From contig OZ231127.1 in assembly GCA_965153355.1 (NCBI GenBank), forward strand, positions 46,252,001 through 46,316,000: DNA of 64,000 bases, in the 5' to 3' direction. This document shows, piece by piece, positions 31,727 through 40,932 of this stretch. The notes under the pieces were generated by a model, which had not been told where the DNA came from, did no database searches, and was given only the letters and a program-made list of their open reading frames with translations. Both the position numbers and the translations under genes were made by a program. This DNA comes from Flaccisagitta enflata (lineage: Eukaryota; Chaetognatha; Sagittoidea; Aphragmophora). Numbering within the stretch: position 1 is the stretch's first letter; each line of letters opens with the position of its first letter.

Positions 31727-32095
31727 ACTAATTTTAGTAGGCATTTTTGGGTTCATATAGAAATTAATTAGCATAAAAAAGCACTGGTCAATCTGGCTTT
31801 TAGTAGTCACCTGGCATTAAAAATTTCATTTTGACTCACTGACTATCGACATTAATGATACCTCCCTTTGAATAAAAATCTTCGTTTTAGCTAACTGCTC
31901 TGCTCTTCTTGACAGCACAATTTCGCTTCCTCTTCTTCACTTTGCTTTTTCTCACCCATCTTGAAGTCAGATGAACGTTGGGATAGACCACCCTCTTCAA
32001 AACTTTCAAAATTTATTTTTTTAAACTGGATTTTATTCCAAGGAGTGTCTCAAAAAAAATTGCATGCCAGTATGATTTTTATTGATTAGTTATTG

Positions 32096-32383
32096 GAAAA
32101 AAGAGCTTCCATATTTTTGCATTCACGTCGGAAAATTATCGTCGTCTCGACTTTTGACGGTGATGCGCAAATTGTGTCTTCGGATGACTTCCGGCGCATC
32201 TTACTCCACATCCTCGTCGAGATGCACTTCCGCATCTTCGGTGTCGCGAAGACGATCGTCGACGAGAACCCCAGTTTGGAACGGCTCGCCAATTCGAAAC
32301 GGAAGCAAAACCCCGGAGAGCGTCGAAGAAGCCAAGGAACAGGTGGAGGCCGTGGGGCAAACTGGGGCTCGGGGGCATGGTAA
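32096..32383 (+). CDS. Possible coding fragment, no family recognised
   Basis: A GC3-rich open frame with well-mixed composition (contains IVVSTFDGDAQIVSSDDF and AKTIVDENPSLERLANSK) ends in a TAA at about 32381. No good acceptor precedes it; the first in-frame ATG is near 32219. Frames on the other strand are partly open too. It may be a host exon or a retroelement remnant. Confidence 0.3.
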   Translation, partial: EKRASIFLHSRRKIIVVSTFDGDAQIVSSDDFRRILLHILVEMHFRIFGVAKTIVDENPSLERLANSKRKQNPGERRRSQGTGGGRGANWGSGAW

Positions 32384-32420
32384 CTTTAATGTGAAGGACT
32401 TGTTTTGGATGGTCGGTCAC

Positions 32421-32490
32421 TGGACTGATGGACGAACTATTTACAGTTGAACCTCACTGGACTGATGGACGAACTATTTACAGTAGAACC
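32421..32490. repeat. Short tandem duplication, two ~37-bp copies
   Basis: CACTGGACTGATGGACGAAC occurs twice, each followed by ATTTACAGT(T/A)GAACC. A CAGTTGAACCTC stretch like a mariner terminus also appears at about 59752. Confidence 0.6.
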
Positions 32491-32855
32491 CTAAAATGAC
32501 GGATGCCAAGGGACCAAAATTTGTGTTGTTGATAATAAATGGAGCGAAACTGCACAAAACGCGTTAATTCATCGTCTGATTACACCTAAACATATCCTTC
32601 TAATGAGAGTGACGTCAATCGTACCTCACGTGGTTGTTTTCCCCCCCTATAACCGCGTGTAGAGAATAACAAGGATGTTTTGAAACTGTAGACCTAGATG
32701 AAAGATGCCTCATTAAAGTTTAAACCACTTGACGCACGCGCACACCGTTAATAGGGCATCGAGGTAGAAATTAACAAGTGTCTCAAGCAAGAAGGTTATA
32801 ATTGGCTGATTGGCGGTTTAGATCCGCGTTTACTTTTCCTTTCTTTTAACTTTTA

Positions 32856-32980
32856 AGCGCGACTCTACATCCCTATGTCGGTCCATCGGTTGCCGGTCGG
32901 TCGATTCTTACTTTTTCGACGTTTTTGAGCTTTTTTTAGCATATCGCTCTTGCCCAAATGCCCAAGTGATCTTTTCCACT
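32856..32980 (+). repeat. Hairpin-capped repeat, truncated copy 6
   Basis: GCGCGACTCTACATCCC and the GGTCGGTCG run plus a TCTTGCCCAAATG block; the terminal GGCCTTG is missing. Confidence 0.6.
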
Positions 32981-33791
32981 GCGATCAGATTGCCACACAC
33001 CAAAAATCTCTTGGGTCAGAAAAGTTTTAAATGTTTTTTTTTTCTTTTTGCAAAAAACAATCATTTTTGATTTGGAAACACAACTCCTTTAAATATTTTT
33101 ATTAGAATCAAACAGTTCTTGTTATAATTCATACATGAGAGAAACGAAAGTATTTTTGGATAGGACTAAGTGGTCCAAAAGTAGCTTTAAAAATTCAAGA
33201 GTAAAAAAAAAATCAGTCAATAATATAAATATCCACAAAACTAATCAAATGGAACTAGTCAAGGTAGCTCATAACATAATTTCATTGATTTACTGTTAAA
33301 TATAAGAAGAATAGGCAAAACAAGGCTGGACAACACGCACAATTAGGACGGGAGGAGGGTGGAATGTTTCACACTTAATTTCATTCATTGACGATAATCA
33401 ACAATTACTTACGGACCTGATTGACCGATTTGGATTTGGACGGACAAAAGGCTTTATTGGTGCCTGCAACCCAAAATGAATAACCAATATGCTAAGAAGA
33501 TGTCAAAATGCTGGCAAGCATTGAGAGAAATATGACATTCACTGCAAAGAGTAGCTAGCACCAGAAATAGTTTCTAATTTTTTTCCCCCAAGTTATATTA
33601 AATAATGATTTATTAGTCCCATTTTTAAAAAAAATTGAATAAGTGTTTTTCTTATTCATTCTAGAATATTCTATCTAGATCCTGACTGACTGCCCACCTG
33701 CACTAACTGCTGCAGCTGCATCCGTCCTTGCTTTCTTTTTTCTGACTTGATTATCTTTATCTTCTGTCGTAGCATCATTTTTTCCTCAGCA

Positions 33792-33933
33792 TGTCAAGAT
33801 TTTCGTCGCGAATCCAATCTCTCCTCATTCTGATGATATTTGCAGAGCAAGGCCGTATTTAAGGCTTTCGACGGAGAAGCGCCTGACATGTCCAGGTGTG
33901 AAGAGAAGAGAGAGAGAGAGAAAAAAGATATAT

Positions 33934-33995
<62 letters not shown>

Positions 33996-34021
33996 AAGAA
34001 AGAAAGAAAGGAAGGAAGGAA

Positions 34022-34087
<66 letters not shown>

Positions 34088-34097
34088 CGTCTTGACA
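33792..34097 (+). mobile_element. Candidate 5' LTR of element B (306 bp)
   Basis: Begins TGTCAAG (33792-33798) and ends CTTGACA (34097), a perfect 7-bp terminal inversion of the TG...CA type. The PBS-like 11-mer follows immediately. Its right half is microsatellite: GA, TA (33929-33990) and GAAA (33992-34087). A GTATTTAAGG at about 33852 could serve as a TATA box. Its interior does not match the candidate 3' LTR, so the pairing is unresolved. Confidence 0.5.
33929..34087. repeat. (TA)n and (GAAA)n compound microsatellite
   Basis: About 60 bp of TA dinucleotides followed by about 95 bp of GAAA/GGAA tetranucleotides. All frames through it are artefacts. Confidence 0.95.
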
Positions 34098-34108
34098 TGG
34101 TGGCAGCG
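34098..34108 (+). promoter_or_regulatory. Primer-binding site of element B
   Basis: TGGTGGCAGCG begins directly after the LTR-like CTTGACA end. It is identical to the motif at 16870. Confidence 0.6.
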
Positions 34109-34185
34109 GTCGTATTTCAACTTTTAATTTTCGTTTCCAGAAGGGACGGTCGGTCAAGATTCATCGGTCGACTACGCTTTCCCAT

Positions 34186-34990
34186 CGGACACGGCTACCA
34201 ACAACTTCAAACTTAAGAAATTTATCGGCGATCGCGTTCATTGTCCTCAACTTCAATCGGCCAAATGAAGTGGTAGAAGGTTATCAAAGTGAGTTTATTT
34301 TAATTCACACAGTGAGAAAAAAAAGAAATGCGTGAGTGCAATCAGCATAGCAAGGCCGTGATCGGTTAGCGAGCATGAAAGGTACCGTTCATGTGAGCAC
34401 GTCTTTACACTTTACTATGTTTCCATTGAGGAGTTATTAAGGTATTAGCAATAATAATTAACGATTCACCATGGAGAGAAGTATAAATAATCGCATAGTA
34501 ATTTGACTCTCAGGTTTTCTTTCTTCCGAGTTAGTGTTCATGGTTTGAAAACCAAAGCTAAATAGTAGAGCACTTCTTTATAACGTTATTCAAAATTCTA
34601 ACCCAACCTCGTGACTTCCATGAGCGGGTGCATTCGCTCAAAGACTAACATTAACCCTACCTCCAGACACGGCTAACCAACTAATCTTGGCGAAATCGAT
34701 CCCTAACGCTAACTTTCCCTCAAACTTCAATCGGCCAAATGAAGTAGGGTTAGGTTAAAAAAGTGAGTTTAATTAATTTCACACAGTGAGAAAAAGGTAT
34801 GCGTTAGCAAGGTTAAACTTCGACTTGAGGTATATAGTTAGCAGGTTAGGGTTACTTTGACTTCCATTGAGAGGAATTATTAAAGTATGTATAATAGCAA
34901 TTAACGATTCACCATGGAGAACAGTATAAATTATCGCATAGTAATGTGACTCTCAGGTTTTCTTTCCTAGTAAGTGTTCATGGGTTAAGA
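34186..34990 (+). repeat. Diverged tandem duplication of the element B leader
   Basis: About 34186-34555 and 34670-34990 share CTTCAATCGGCCAAATGAAG, a GTGAGTTT site, ATTAACGATTCACCATGGAG and ACTCTCAGGTTTTCTTTC in the same order, with indels between. Each copy carries a GTGAGT (34289 in the first), which could act as an alternative splice donor. Confidence 0.8.
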
Positions 34991-35244
34991 TGTTCACTGG
35001 AAGCGGTAAGTTTGTAGACAAGCCTGAGAGGTGGTTTTCGTCCATTCGCTCTCTCCTTGAAAAGTTTCATTGTAGTCCGACGGACCAACCCGCCGTCGTG
35101 GATAGAAAGAGAGTGGAAGTTCTCAGAATCGTCGCCAGTCGATCGAAGGTCACCTTCACACGGCGCCATTCTGGTGAGAAGGGGGAAGAGGGGGATATTG
35201 TTATGAAAAACTGGCCGAAAGAAATTGCTCCGACCAGAATTTAG
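34990..35244 (+). CDS. Short ORF in the element B leader
   Basis: 84 codons from ATG 34990 to TAG, basic and mixed in composition (DKPERWFSSIRSLLEKFHC), right after the leader duplication. No domain is recognised. It may be a small protein, an upstream ORF or chance. Confidence 0.35.
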   Translation: MFTGSGKFVDKPERWFSSIRSLLEKFHCSPTDQPAVVDRKRVEVLRIVASRSKVTFTRRHSGEKGEEGDIVMKNWPKEIAPTRI

Positions 35245-36079
35245 TGAAAGAGCAAGCAAATTGCAGTTCGACTGTTCATTTCGATATTCATAATTTCTCC
35301 CGTTCATTTCTTCTAAGACAAAAAAAGTCTTTAAATCGACATTTTATTTTTCGTCGTTTCTTAAAGAATGAGAAATAAATGCGCACTGTGAATTCAATCA
35401 ATTTCAATCTGTTAAGTCCGACAGTGAAAAAAAATGAGAGTTGAATGAAGCAGTGAAGTCCGTCAGTAATGAAATAATTCAAATTTTGTTCATCACTCTA
35501 ACAAGTGAATGTTAAAGTGAGGAGAGAAAAACAAAAGAAGATAAAAAAATGTATCGTTATACGAATATTCCATTGATAAAGGAAGAAGTCGAATTTCATT
35601 TTAAAACTTCATTTTCTCGGAATTTGAAAAGAAATAAAAAAAAAGTATAATTGAATTATTTCGACGGCAGTTAATCATCGACTTGAAAGTTATTTTATAA
35701 GTCACCTTTTATTCATATTTTGAAAGTTGTTAATGTCATCTGTTTGATTCAGTCAATGGAGCGATGTCATTTGTTAGTAAAGGCAGATATATTCATGCTA
35801 CAGCTGCAGTGATGCATTCGAATTTTATTTCATTTTTTGAAATATATTGATGTCAGCAAGTCTGAGTTTGAAATATGAAGTGGCTTAAAAGCATAGAAGG
35901 TGTAAGAAGAAATGTTGAGTCAAGCGGGGTTTTTTTTTTCTTCATCTTTCTATTCGCGACTGCAATTCAAGAAAATTTTTTCCCCATAAAACAAAAAAAA
36001 GAAAAGATGGAAGTGAATGAAAAGTCAGAAAGAAAGTGTGATAAATTGAACTGAAATTTATCCCATATATTTTTTTTAC
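35245..36079 (+). other. AT-rich, intron-like stretch
   Basis: No supported ORF. It ends in a long T-rich tract and a CATTGCAG acceptor at 36091-36092, so it is probably intronic for a transcript starting in the leader. Confidence 0.4.
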
Positions 36080-36169
36080 GTGTTCATTGCAGAAGAAAGA
36101 TTCATTCCACGCAACTCGATTTTTTTACCTCGTTCTAAAGTCCGACGTGATTTCAAGACCGACGTCGTC

Positions 36170-36613
36170 ATGTGTAAAGTCACCGAATTGTGCGCGATTT
36201 GTAAGCGCCGTTCAGAGATTCACGAATTCCAAATGGTCAAATGCGGTCATCCGTTTCACGCGTCGTGTCTTCAATCATTTATGCGTTCCGGGCGAGTCCA
36301 CTCTTGTCCGACATGCAGGCAAAGATTTCGCGCTGAGCACGTCGGCCCCGTCTACTTAAACGAACCTAAGTGCGCGGAGCATTGCGATGGCGGTCAAGCG
36401 GAACCCAGCGTCGCCGATGACGTCGTCGTTGAAGCTTCGTCGAACGCAACGGGCGCCACTGGCGCCGATGTGGGAGCGTCGACGGGTGCAAGAAGCCGAA
36501 ATCCGGTGGAAGTCATCATCGCTAATAGCAGCGTGTTGGCGCCATTCAACGACGACGCGTCTGTCTCTACGTCCATGCCGTCGCTCGAGACCGTCGACGC
36601 CGACTACGACTGA
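36170..36613 (+). CDS. RING-H2 finger accessory protein of element B
   Basis: A polypyrimidine-AG acceptor at 36091-36092 precedes the ORF. I chose the ATG at 36170 because it lies 20 bases before the domain; the frame is open from 36080. The 147-residue product has a RING pattern at residues ~8-50: CAIC, KCGHPFHASC (Cys-x-His-x2-His) and CPTC, followed by an Ala/Gly/Asp-rich tail without obvious fold. RING domains usually bind zinc and recruit E2 enzymes. Its end overlaps the coiled-coil ORF, which lies in the +1 frame. A RING ORF between PBS and gag is not a standard retroelement gene. Confidence 0.75.
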   Translation: MCKVTELCAICKRRSEIHEFQMVKCGHPFHASCLQSFMRSGRVHSCPTCRQRFRAEHVGPVYLNEPKCAEHCDGGQAEPSVADDVVVEASSNATGATGADVGASTGARSRNPVEVIIANSSVLAPFNDDASVSTSMPSLETVDADYD

Positions 36614-37295
36614 GGCGTCGACGACCAACTTGGGGATGCCGTCGAGGGAAGTGTCTTCAAGTGATATCGCTCGATCCATTTGTCATTTGTTCACGTCTGG
36701 CGCCATCGACGAAGGTACTTCACCAGCCATCATACATGCGATGGCCGAGGCCGACAGCGAGGCGACGCCGGAGATTCCACGTGATTGCGTCAACGAACTT
36801 CAAAGGTTGAGGACGGAGAGAGGGGCGATGATGGTAGAGCTCAACGCTTTGGAGGCGAATAGGCGAGAAATCCAACGTCTGTGGGATACGGCGAAGGCGG
36901 CGTTGGAGAATTTGACGACAGAGTTCGATGCATGCGTCCGCGAATTGACGTCGGCGTATATTAGCGACGTAGAAGATGCAGCCAGTTTCACGCGTCAGCA
37001 TCGGTTCTCCTTCAACAACATGAATTTGAGGCAAGGGGACGCACCGCAGCAGCGACGCGCCTTTGATCGATCTCTCAACATCACAAGAGGTTATTTATCC
37101 GGCCGACACAGCGGAAATGTCCGTTTTGACGTCTACGGTTCTCGAGCTGATGGGTCAGTGAATCATTCCCATCCAGTCCATCGCCACTACTACACCCAGC
37201 AAGGACGACCCACCGGAAGAGAGAGTCTCCATCGTGGCCGCAATGACGCCAGCTTCCAACCCTTCACGCCGCCCTGTCAACGGGGATCAAGGTAA
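36387..37295 (+). CDS. Coiled-coil accessory ORF of element B
   Basis: Frame +1 to the RING ORF, open 36387-37295. The credible part starts after about 36600. A heptad-like helix (residues ~125-190, containing VNELQRLRTERGAMMVEL) is followed by a basic His/Arg/Ser-rich tail. Continuation of the RING ORF into this frame would give a RING plus coiled-coil arrangement like TRIM proteins. That requires a +1 frameshift, a splice or an assembly indel near the TGA at 36611. Independent initiation (for example ATG 36636) is equally possible. Confidence 0.5.
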   Translation: MAVKRNPASPMTSSLKLRRTQRAPLAPMWERRRVQEAEIRWKSSSLIAACWRHSTTTRLSLRPCRRSRPSTPTTTEASTTNLGMPSREVSSSDIARSICHLFTSGAIDEGTSPAIIHAMAEADSEATPEIPRDCVNELQRLRTERGAMMVELNALEANRREIQRLWDTAKAALENLTTEFDACVRELTSAYISDVEDAASFTRQHRFSFNNMNLRQGDAPQQRRAFDRSLNITRGYLSGRHSGNVRFDVYGSRADGSVNHSHPVHRHYYTQQGRPTGRESLHRGRNDASFQPFTPPCQRGSR

Positions 37296-37971
37296 CAACG
37301 GGGGTTATTCATATTGGCCACGCCAAAATTTTGACGCAAGAGATTATCCTATAGTCAGAGTATCAGCTTCCGGTCGTCAAGGGGGTCGTGGTAACGCGCA
37401 GCGCGGCAGTCGTCAAGGGCAGGGCGGTCAGTCGGACGTCCGTGAGCAGCGTAACCATTCATCTAACCGTCAGGGTAATCGTCCTTCAGTACCTTTGCTT
37501 CACAACGGTGTCCAAGTAGGTCGTCAGATTCGTCATGACGCTGGTGGTGGTCGCGCTGATCGTCAAGGCCGTCGTGATGCTGCGGGTAACCAATCTGGTC
37601 GTCAAGTGAATCAACGACGTCATCAGTGTGACAACCACAACGGTCGAGCAAGAAGCTTACCTCCACTGGTCCGTCGGAACGCCAATCCACGCGTCAACGA
37701 AGCCACTCGTCGCGTCGACACGGTCAGGAATCAAGTTGCGGCGGCAAGAAGAGCGATGGATGCCGACCCTCCTTCATTGGCAAGAAGTCGCGATGCTCAA
37801 CGCGTCATCGACGTCATCGGCGAATCGGACACCATTCCGCAAGTGGTCGGTCAAGTCGACGAGCCGTTGCAGAGAGCGCCTGGAGCCAACGTCGATGACG
37901 ACGATGAATCCTTCTCGTCCGACATCAACTACGAGGCTTTCTTCACGCTCATGCTCAACGACGACGAGTGA
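37234..37971 (+). CDS. RG-rich, nucleocapsid-like accessory ORF of element B
   Basis: 245 codons, again +1 relative to the preceding frame and overlapping it by 62 bp. The N-terminal two thirds are Arg/Gly/Gln-rich (RQGGRGNAQRGSRQGQGGQ), typical of unstructured RNA-binding proteins. The C-terminus is acidic (DDDDESFSSD) and ends LMLNDDE. No zinc knuckle. It may be a separate protein or the tail of a frameshifted three-ORF product. Confidence 0.5.
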   Translation: MAAMTPASNPSRRPVNGDQGNNGGYSYWPRQNFDARDYPIVRVSASGRQGGRGNAQRGSRQGQGGQSDVREQRNHSSNRQGNRPSVPLLHNGVQVGRQIRHDAGGGRADRQGRRDAAGNQSGRQVNQRRHQCDNHNGRARSLPPLVRRNANPRVNEATRRVDTVRNQVAAARRAMDADPPSLARSRDAQRVIDVIGESDTIPQVVGQVDEPLQRAPGANVDDDDESFSSDINYEAFFTLMLNDDE

Positions 37972-38613
37972 GTTTTAAACTTTCGGACTGAAACAAAAGA
38001 AAGAGAGTTGCAGGAATGATTAGAAATAAAATGCAATGAAATAAATCGTGAAAGACAATGAACTGGATAGTGTGTAGGAAGTAAGCATGAGTTGCTTAAT
38101 TGGCAATGTCAGCAAGTCGCATCATGGGAATTCGCGCGTTGAATGATCACGGCATTTTGTTACGACAAGAATGATAAAAGTACAGTTGTCATGCAAGTTA
38201 GAAGTGGTCATTGATGGTTAGAAAAAACATGTATGTGATCAAAATCAAATGACTGTGATATTTCCAATCAAGATGAAGAAAAATTTTTTATGAGTTGATT
38301 GCGTATTATTTCAACTTGTAATATGGCTGACGGTTAATTCGGTCAATTTTAAGTGATTGTTGTGATCAATTGGTGGTTCATTGTTTTCATTGTTTTCAAA
38401 CAAACATGGCAGAATCATCAAGAATGGCAGTTAGTCGTCAATGATACAAAGTTTTGTTGCTCAATTGAACTGAGTGATAATTGTTTTCTTGTTGAATGAG
38501 TAATGCCTTAATCATAAAAAGATATGAGTTATCACTGATTGAAATGTCTATGATTTTAATCTATTTTCAGGTTATTACACACATCCATTCTAATTTTAAA
38601 CAATCTAGCAAGT
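37972..38613 (+). other. Intron-like spacer before gag
   Basis: AT-rich and stop-dense, ending in CTATTTTCAG at 38569-38570. That is a good acceptor 43 bp before the gag ATG. Confidence 0.45.
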
Positions 38614-40878
38614 ATGGCAGAAGAACGAATTACCGCGGCGAGGGAGTTGATTTTCTCATGGCGGGAAGACGACTCCGCCGATTTTACCGTCAGGACCGAC
38701 AAAGTTGAGGAGCTACTCCGATTCGTCAGACAGCAGCTTCGCAGGCGTTTGGGATCCGGAATTACCTTCTCTTCTCTCTGCCCGGACTGTAATCGTCGCA
38801 GCGACAATGAAACGCTTCATCCACGGTCGTCAGTTTGTCTGTCCGACACCAAGAGTGACGGACAGGAATACATCAAAGAGTTGTTGGGGTTTCTCGAGTC
38901 CGCAATGAAGATTTACGATGCATTGACCGACGTCCGCGAAGTGGAGGAAGTAAAGGATGAGCTGCGCGATGCAACGACCACCATCGCCAAACTGGAAGGT
39001 GAGAAAGAAGAATTGATTAGCAATTTGGCGGAGACAGAGTTGAGCAGAGATAGCGCCGAATTTGAATTGTCAGAGTTGAAGGCGGATGTGGAGGTGATGC
39101 GGAAGGAGCATGACGAGGAGATCAGGAAGAGAGATAAGAGAGATGCAGATGTCAGATTGCTGTTATCTGTTGCAAACACGGCAGTCAAGTATAAAGATGC
39201 CGAGTCTCTGAGAATTTTTAGAGCAAAGCTAAAAGAGGTAGAAAGTTCTTTCTATCCAGGAATTGAAGTTGATGAAGCATGGGCGGAAGACGACGACATC
39301 ATCGTAGTCGACGAGGTCGTCGAGGATCCGCCTCAAGCATCATCTGACTCCGCGACATGGTCCTTACCGCCCATCCCGGATGCCATCGCTGAGAGGCGTA
39401 AACGTTTTGGTCCAATCGGCAGCAAAGGAAAAGCGCCGTCTCGTTCTTCATCGGCAGGGTCGTCGAAGAAGTCAAAGGCTTCAAAAAGTCGTCGACGACA
39501 TCGGTCTTCCAGTTCTTCGTCGACGAGCACGGTCAGACCTGTCAAGGCAGTGTCGTTGAAAGACAAAGGTGAGAAAGGGGACGTTCTTAAGAAGAAAGGT
39601 GAAGATGATGATGGTGATGGGGAGAAGAAGGGTGAGGATGATGATGAGAAGAAAGAGGGTGGAAAGGTGGAGGTAGTAGAAGGAAAGGAGGAGGATGTGA
39701 AAGGAGGAGGAGGTGAGGAGAAGAAGAAGGGGAAGAAGGAGAAAGAGAAGAAGAAAGCAACCTTGCCTGATGATTATTTTGACGATGTTGATGACAGTAG
39801 CAGCAGCAGCAGTGAGGATGAGGAAGAGCCTAAGGCTAGATATCCCAGCTTTGATGACCCACCCCCAGGAGTAGAATTGAGGCATTGTTCCGGGGGCTAT
39901 CTTTGCGGGGGTTGGGGAAACGCGAAAAGAGTTTCTAGAATGATCAAAGCTACTGAATCCGTCAAGTTTGACGAGGTTAAGAAAGGGAAGAAGGAATGCT
40001 TGAATTATCTTAGCAATGAGGCGAGATTTAACGCCATTGTCAAAGGCATGATCACAAGGGATACAAACCTCTATGATCTCTTATCTGTTTTCAATACAAA
40101 ATGTACGCATTGGCGTTACAGTTTAGAACCCTTACTTGCAAAACAGAAGTATTATATATCATTCAAGCATTTCCTTCGAGAGTTTCAAGTTAAGCGTTTC
40201 CCAATGATTCGCGAGGAAAGCAGAAACGAGGCAATTAATTGCTGTCAGGCAGAGGGGGAAGAAATAGCTCAGTATTATGAGCGTTGGAGTGAGCTGCAAA
40301 AGTTGATGGGGTGGTCCCTAGAGGATAGGTGTGATTCCTTCATTAATGGTTTGAGAAGTAACACTATTAAACGGTTGATATCTTTGGAAAATTATTCCTC
40401 AGAAGCCCGCACGATCGATCAAGTGAAGGATCATGCGGTATATCTCAGCGGACGCCTCGAAGTGACCGACGCCCAGGGTACCTCGAGTCGACGAACCGTT
40501 GCAGCCGCATCAACTCCGTCGACGAGCGCCTCCAAACCGCGTCAGAAGGCGAAGAAGCAGCGAGCAGAATCGGCCGCCGGCGGATCGGCGCCGACGTCAG
40601 CAGCTTCAACGTCGGTCGAGGCCAGGTTGGCTCAATCCAAGCGCTGGATGAGAAACCTAGGCCTAACCGGCTGTTGCTGGGTTTGCTTCAGACACCACTC
40701 CATGACGACTGACCAGGCGTTATGTGAGAGCAAGTGCATCTTTTGCAACAGAGTGTTTTCCAAGAACGACCGTCACTTCCCCTTCGAGTGCAGTCAAAAG
40801 CCGTCGAAAGACGCAGCCATCATTTCCCTATGGAAAAGAATCAAATCAGAGTCAAAGAAGAACAACGGGGCAAAGTGA
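38614..40878 (+). CDS. Gag-like protein of element B
   Basis: 754 residues from an ATG in good context (AGTATGG). An N-terminal Cys pair (SLCPDC) is followed by a coiled coil (~105-180). Then come a Ser/Arg-rich stretch, a very charged Lys/Glu/Gly segment (~315-395) and an acidic DDSSSSSSEDEEE run. A capsid-like helical domain follows (~450-615), containing FLREFQVKRFPMIREESRNE and EGEEIAQYYERWSELQKLMG as in Ty3-type Gag. The C-terminal Cys/His region (~687-723) has CCWVC, CESKCIFC and HFPFEC, unlike a standard CCHC knuckle. The stop is TGA followed by CTA and the frame stays open into the protease. Confidence 0.8.
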   Translation: MAEERITAARELIFSWREDDSADFTVRTDKVEELLRFVRQQLRRRLGSGITFSSLCPDCNRRSDNETLHPRSSVCLSDTKSDGQEYIKELLGFLESAMKIYDALTDVREVEEVKDELRDATTTIAKLEGEKEELISNLAETELSRDSAEFELSELKADVEVMRKEHDEEIRKRDKRDADVRLLLSVANTAVKYKDAESLRIFRAKLKEVESSFYPGIEVDEAWAEDDDIIVVDEVVEDPPQASSDSATWSLPPIPDAIAERRKRFGPIGSKGKAPSRSSSAGSSKKSKASKSRRRHRSSSSSSTSTVRPVKAVSLKDKGEKGDVLKKKGEDDDGDGEKKGEDDDEKKEGGKVEVVEGKEEDVKGGGGEEKKKGKKEKEKKKATLPDDYFDDVDDSSSSSSEDEEEPKARYPSFDDPPPGVELRHCSGGYLCGGWGNAKRVSRMIKATESVKFDEVKKGKKECLNYLSNEARFNAIVKGMITRDTNLYDLLSVFNTKCTHWRYSLEPLLAKQKYYISFKHFLREFQVKRFPMIREESRNEAINCCQAEGEEIAQYYERWSELQKLMGWSLEDRCDSFINGLRSNTIKRLISLENYSSEARTIDQVKDHAVYLSGRLEVTDAQGTSSRRTVAAASTPSTSASKPRQKAKKQRAESAAGGSAPTSAASTSVEARLAQSKRWMRNLGLTGCCWVCFRHHSMTTDQALCESKCIFCNRVFSKNDRHFPFECSQKPSKDAAIISLWKRIKSESKKNNGAK

Positions 40879-40881
40879 CTA
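40876..40881 (+). promoter_or_regulatory. UGA-CUA readthrough signal between gag and protease
   Basis: TGA at 40876-40878 followed by CTA. The next 18 codons to the annotated protease start are open in the same frame. UGA CUA is the classical leaky stop context of alphaviruses and some cellular genes. Confidence 0.6.
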
Positions 40882-40932
40882 GCTTCTAGTTCTTCACCGT
40901 CCGAGGCCTCGTCCGGACAGCAGACACGGATT

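Noticed and set aside
32421-32490. Hammerhead-ribozyme-like CTGATGGACGAAC
   Set aside because: The core needs CUGANGA and GAAA in defined positions; here the CUGAUGG/CGAAC variant lacks both and stems do not form.
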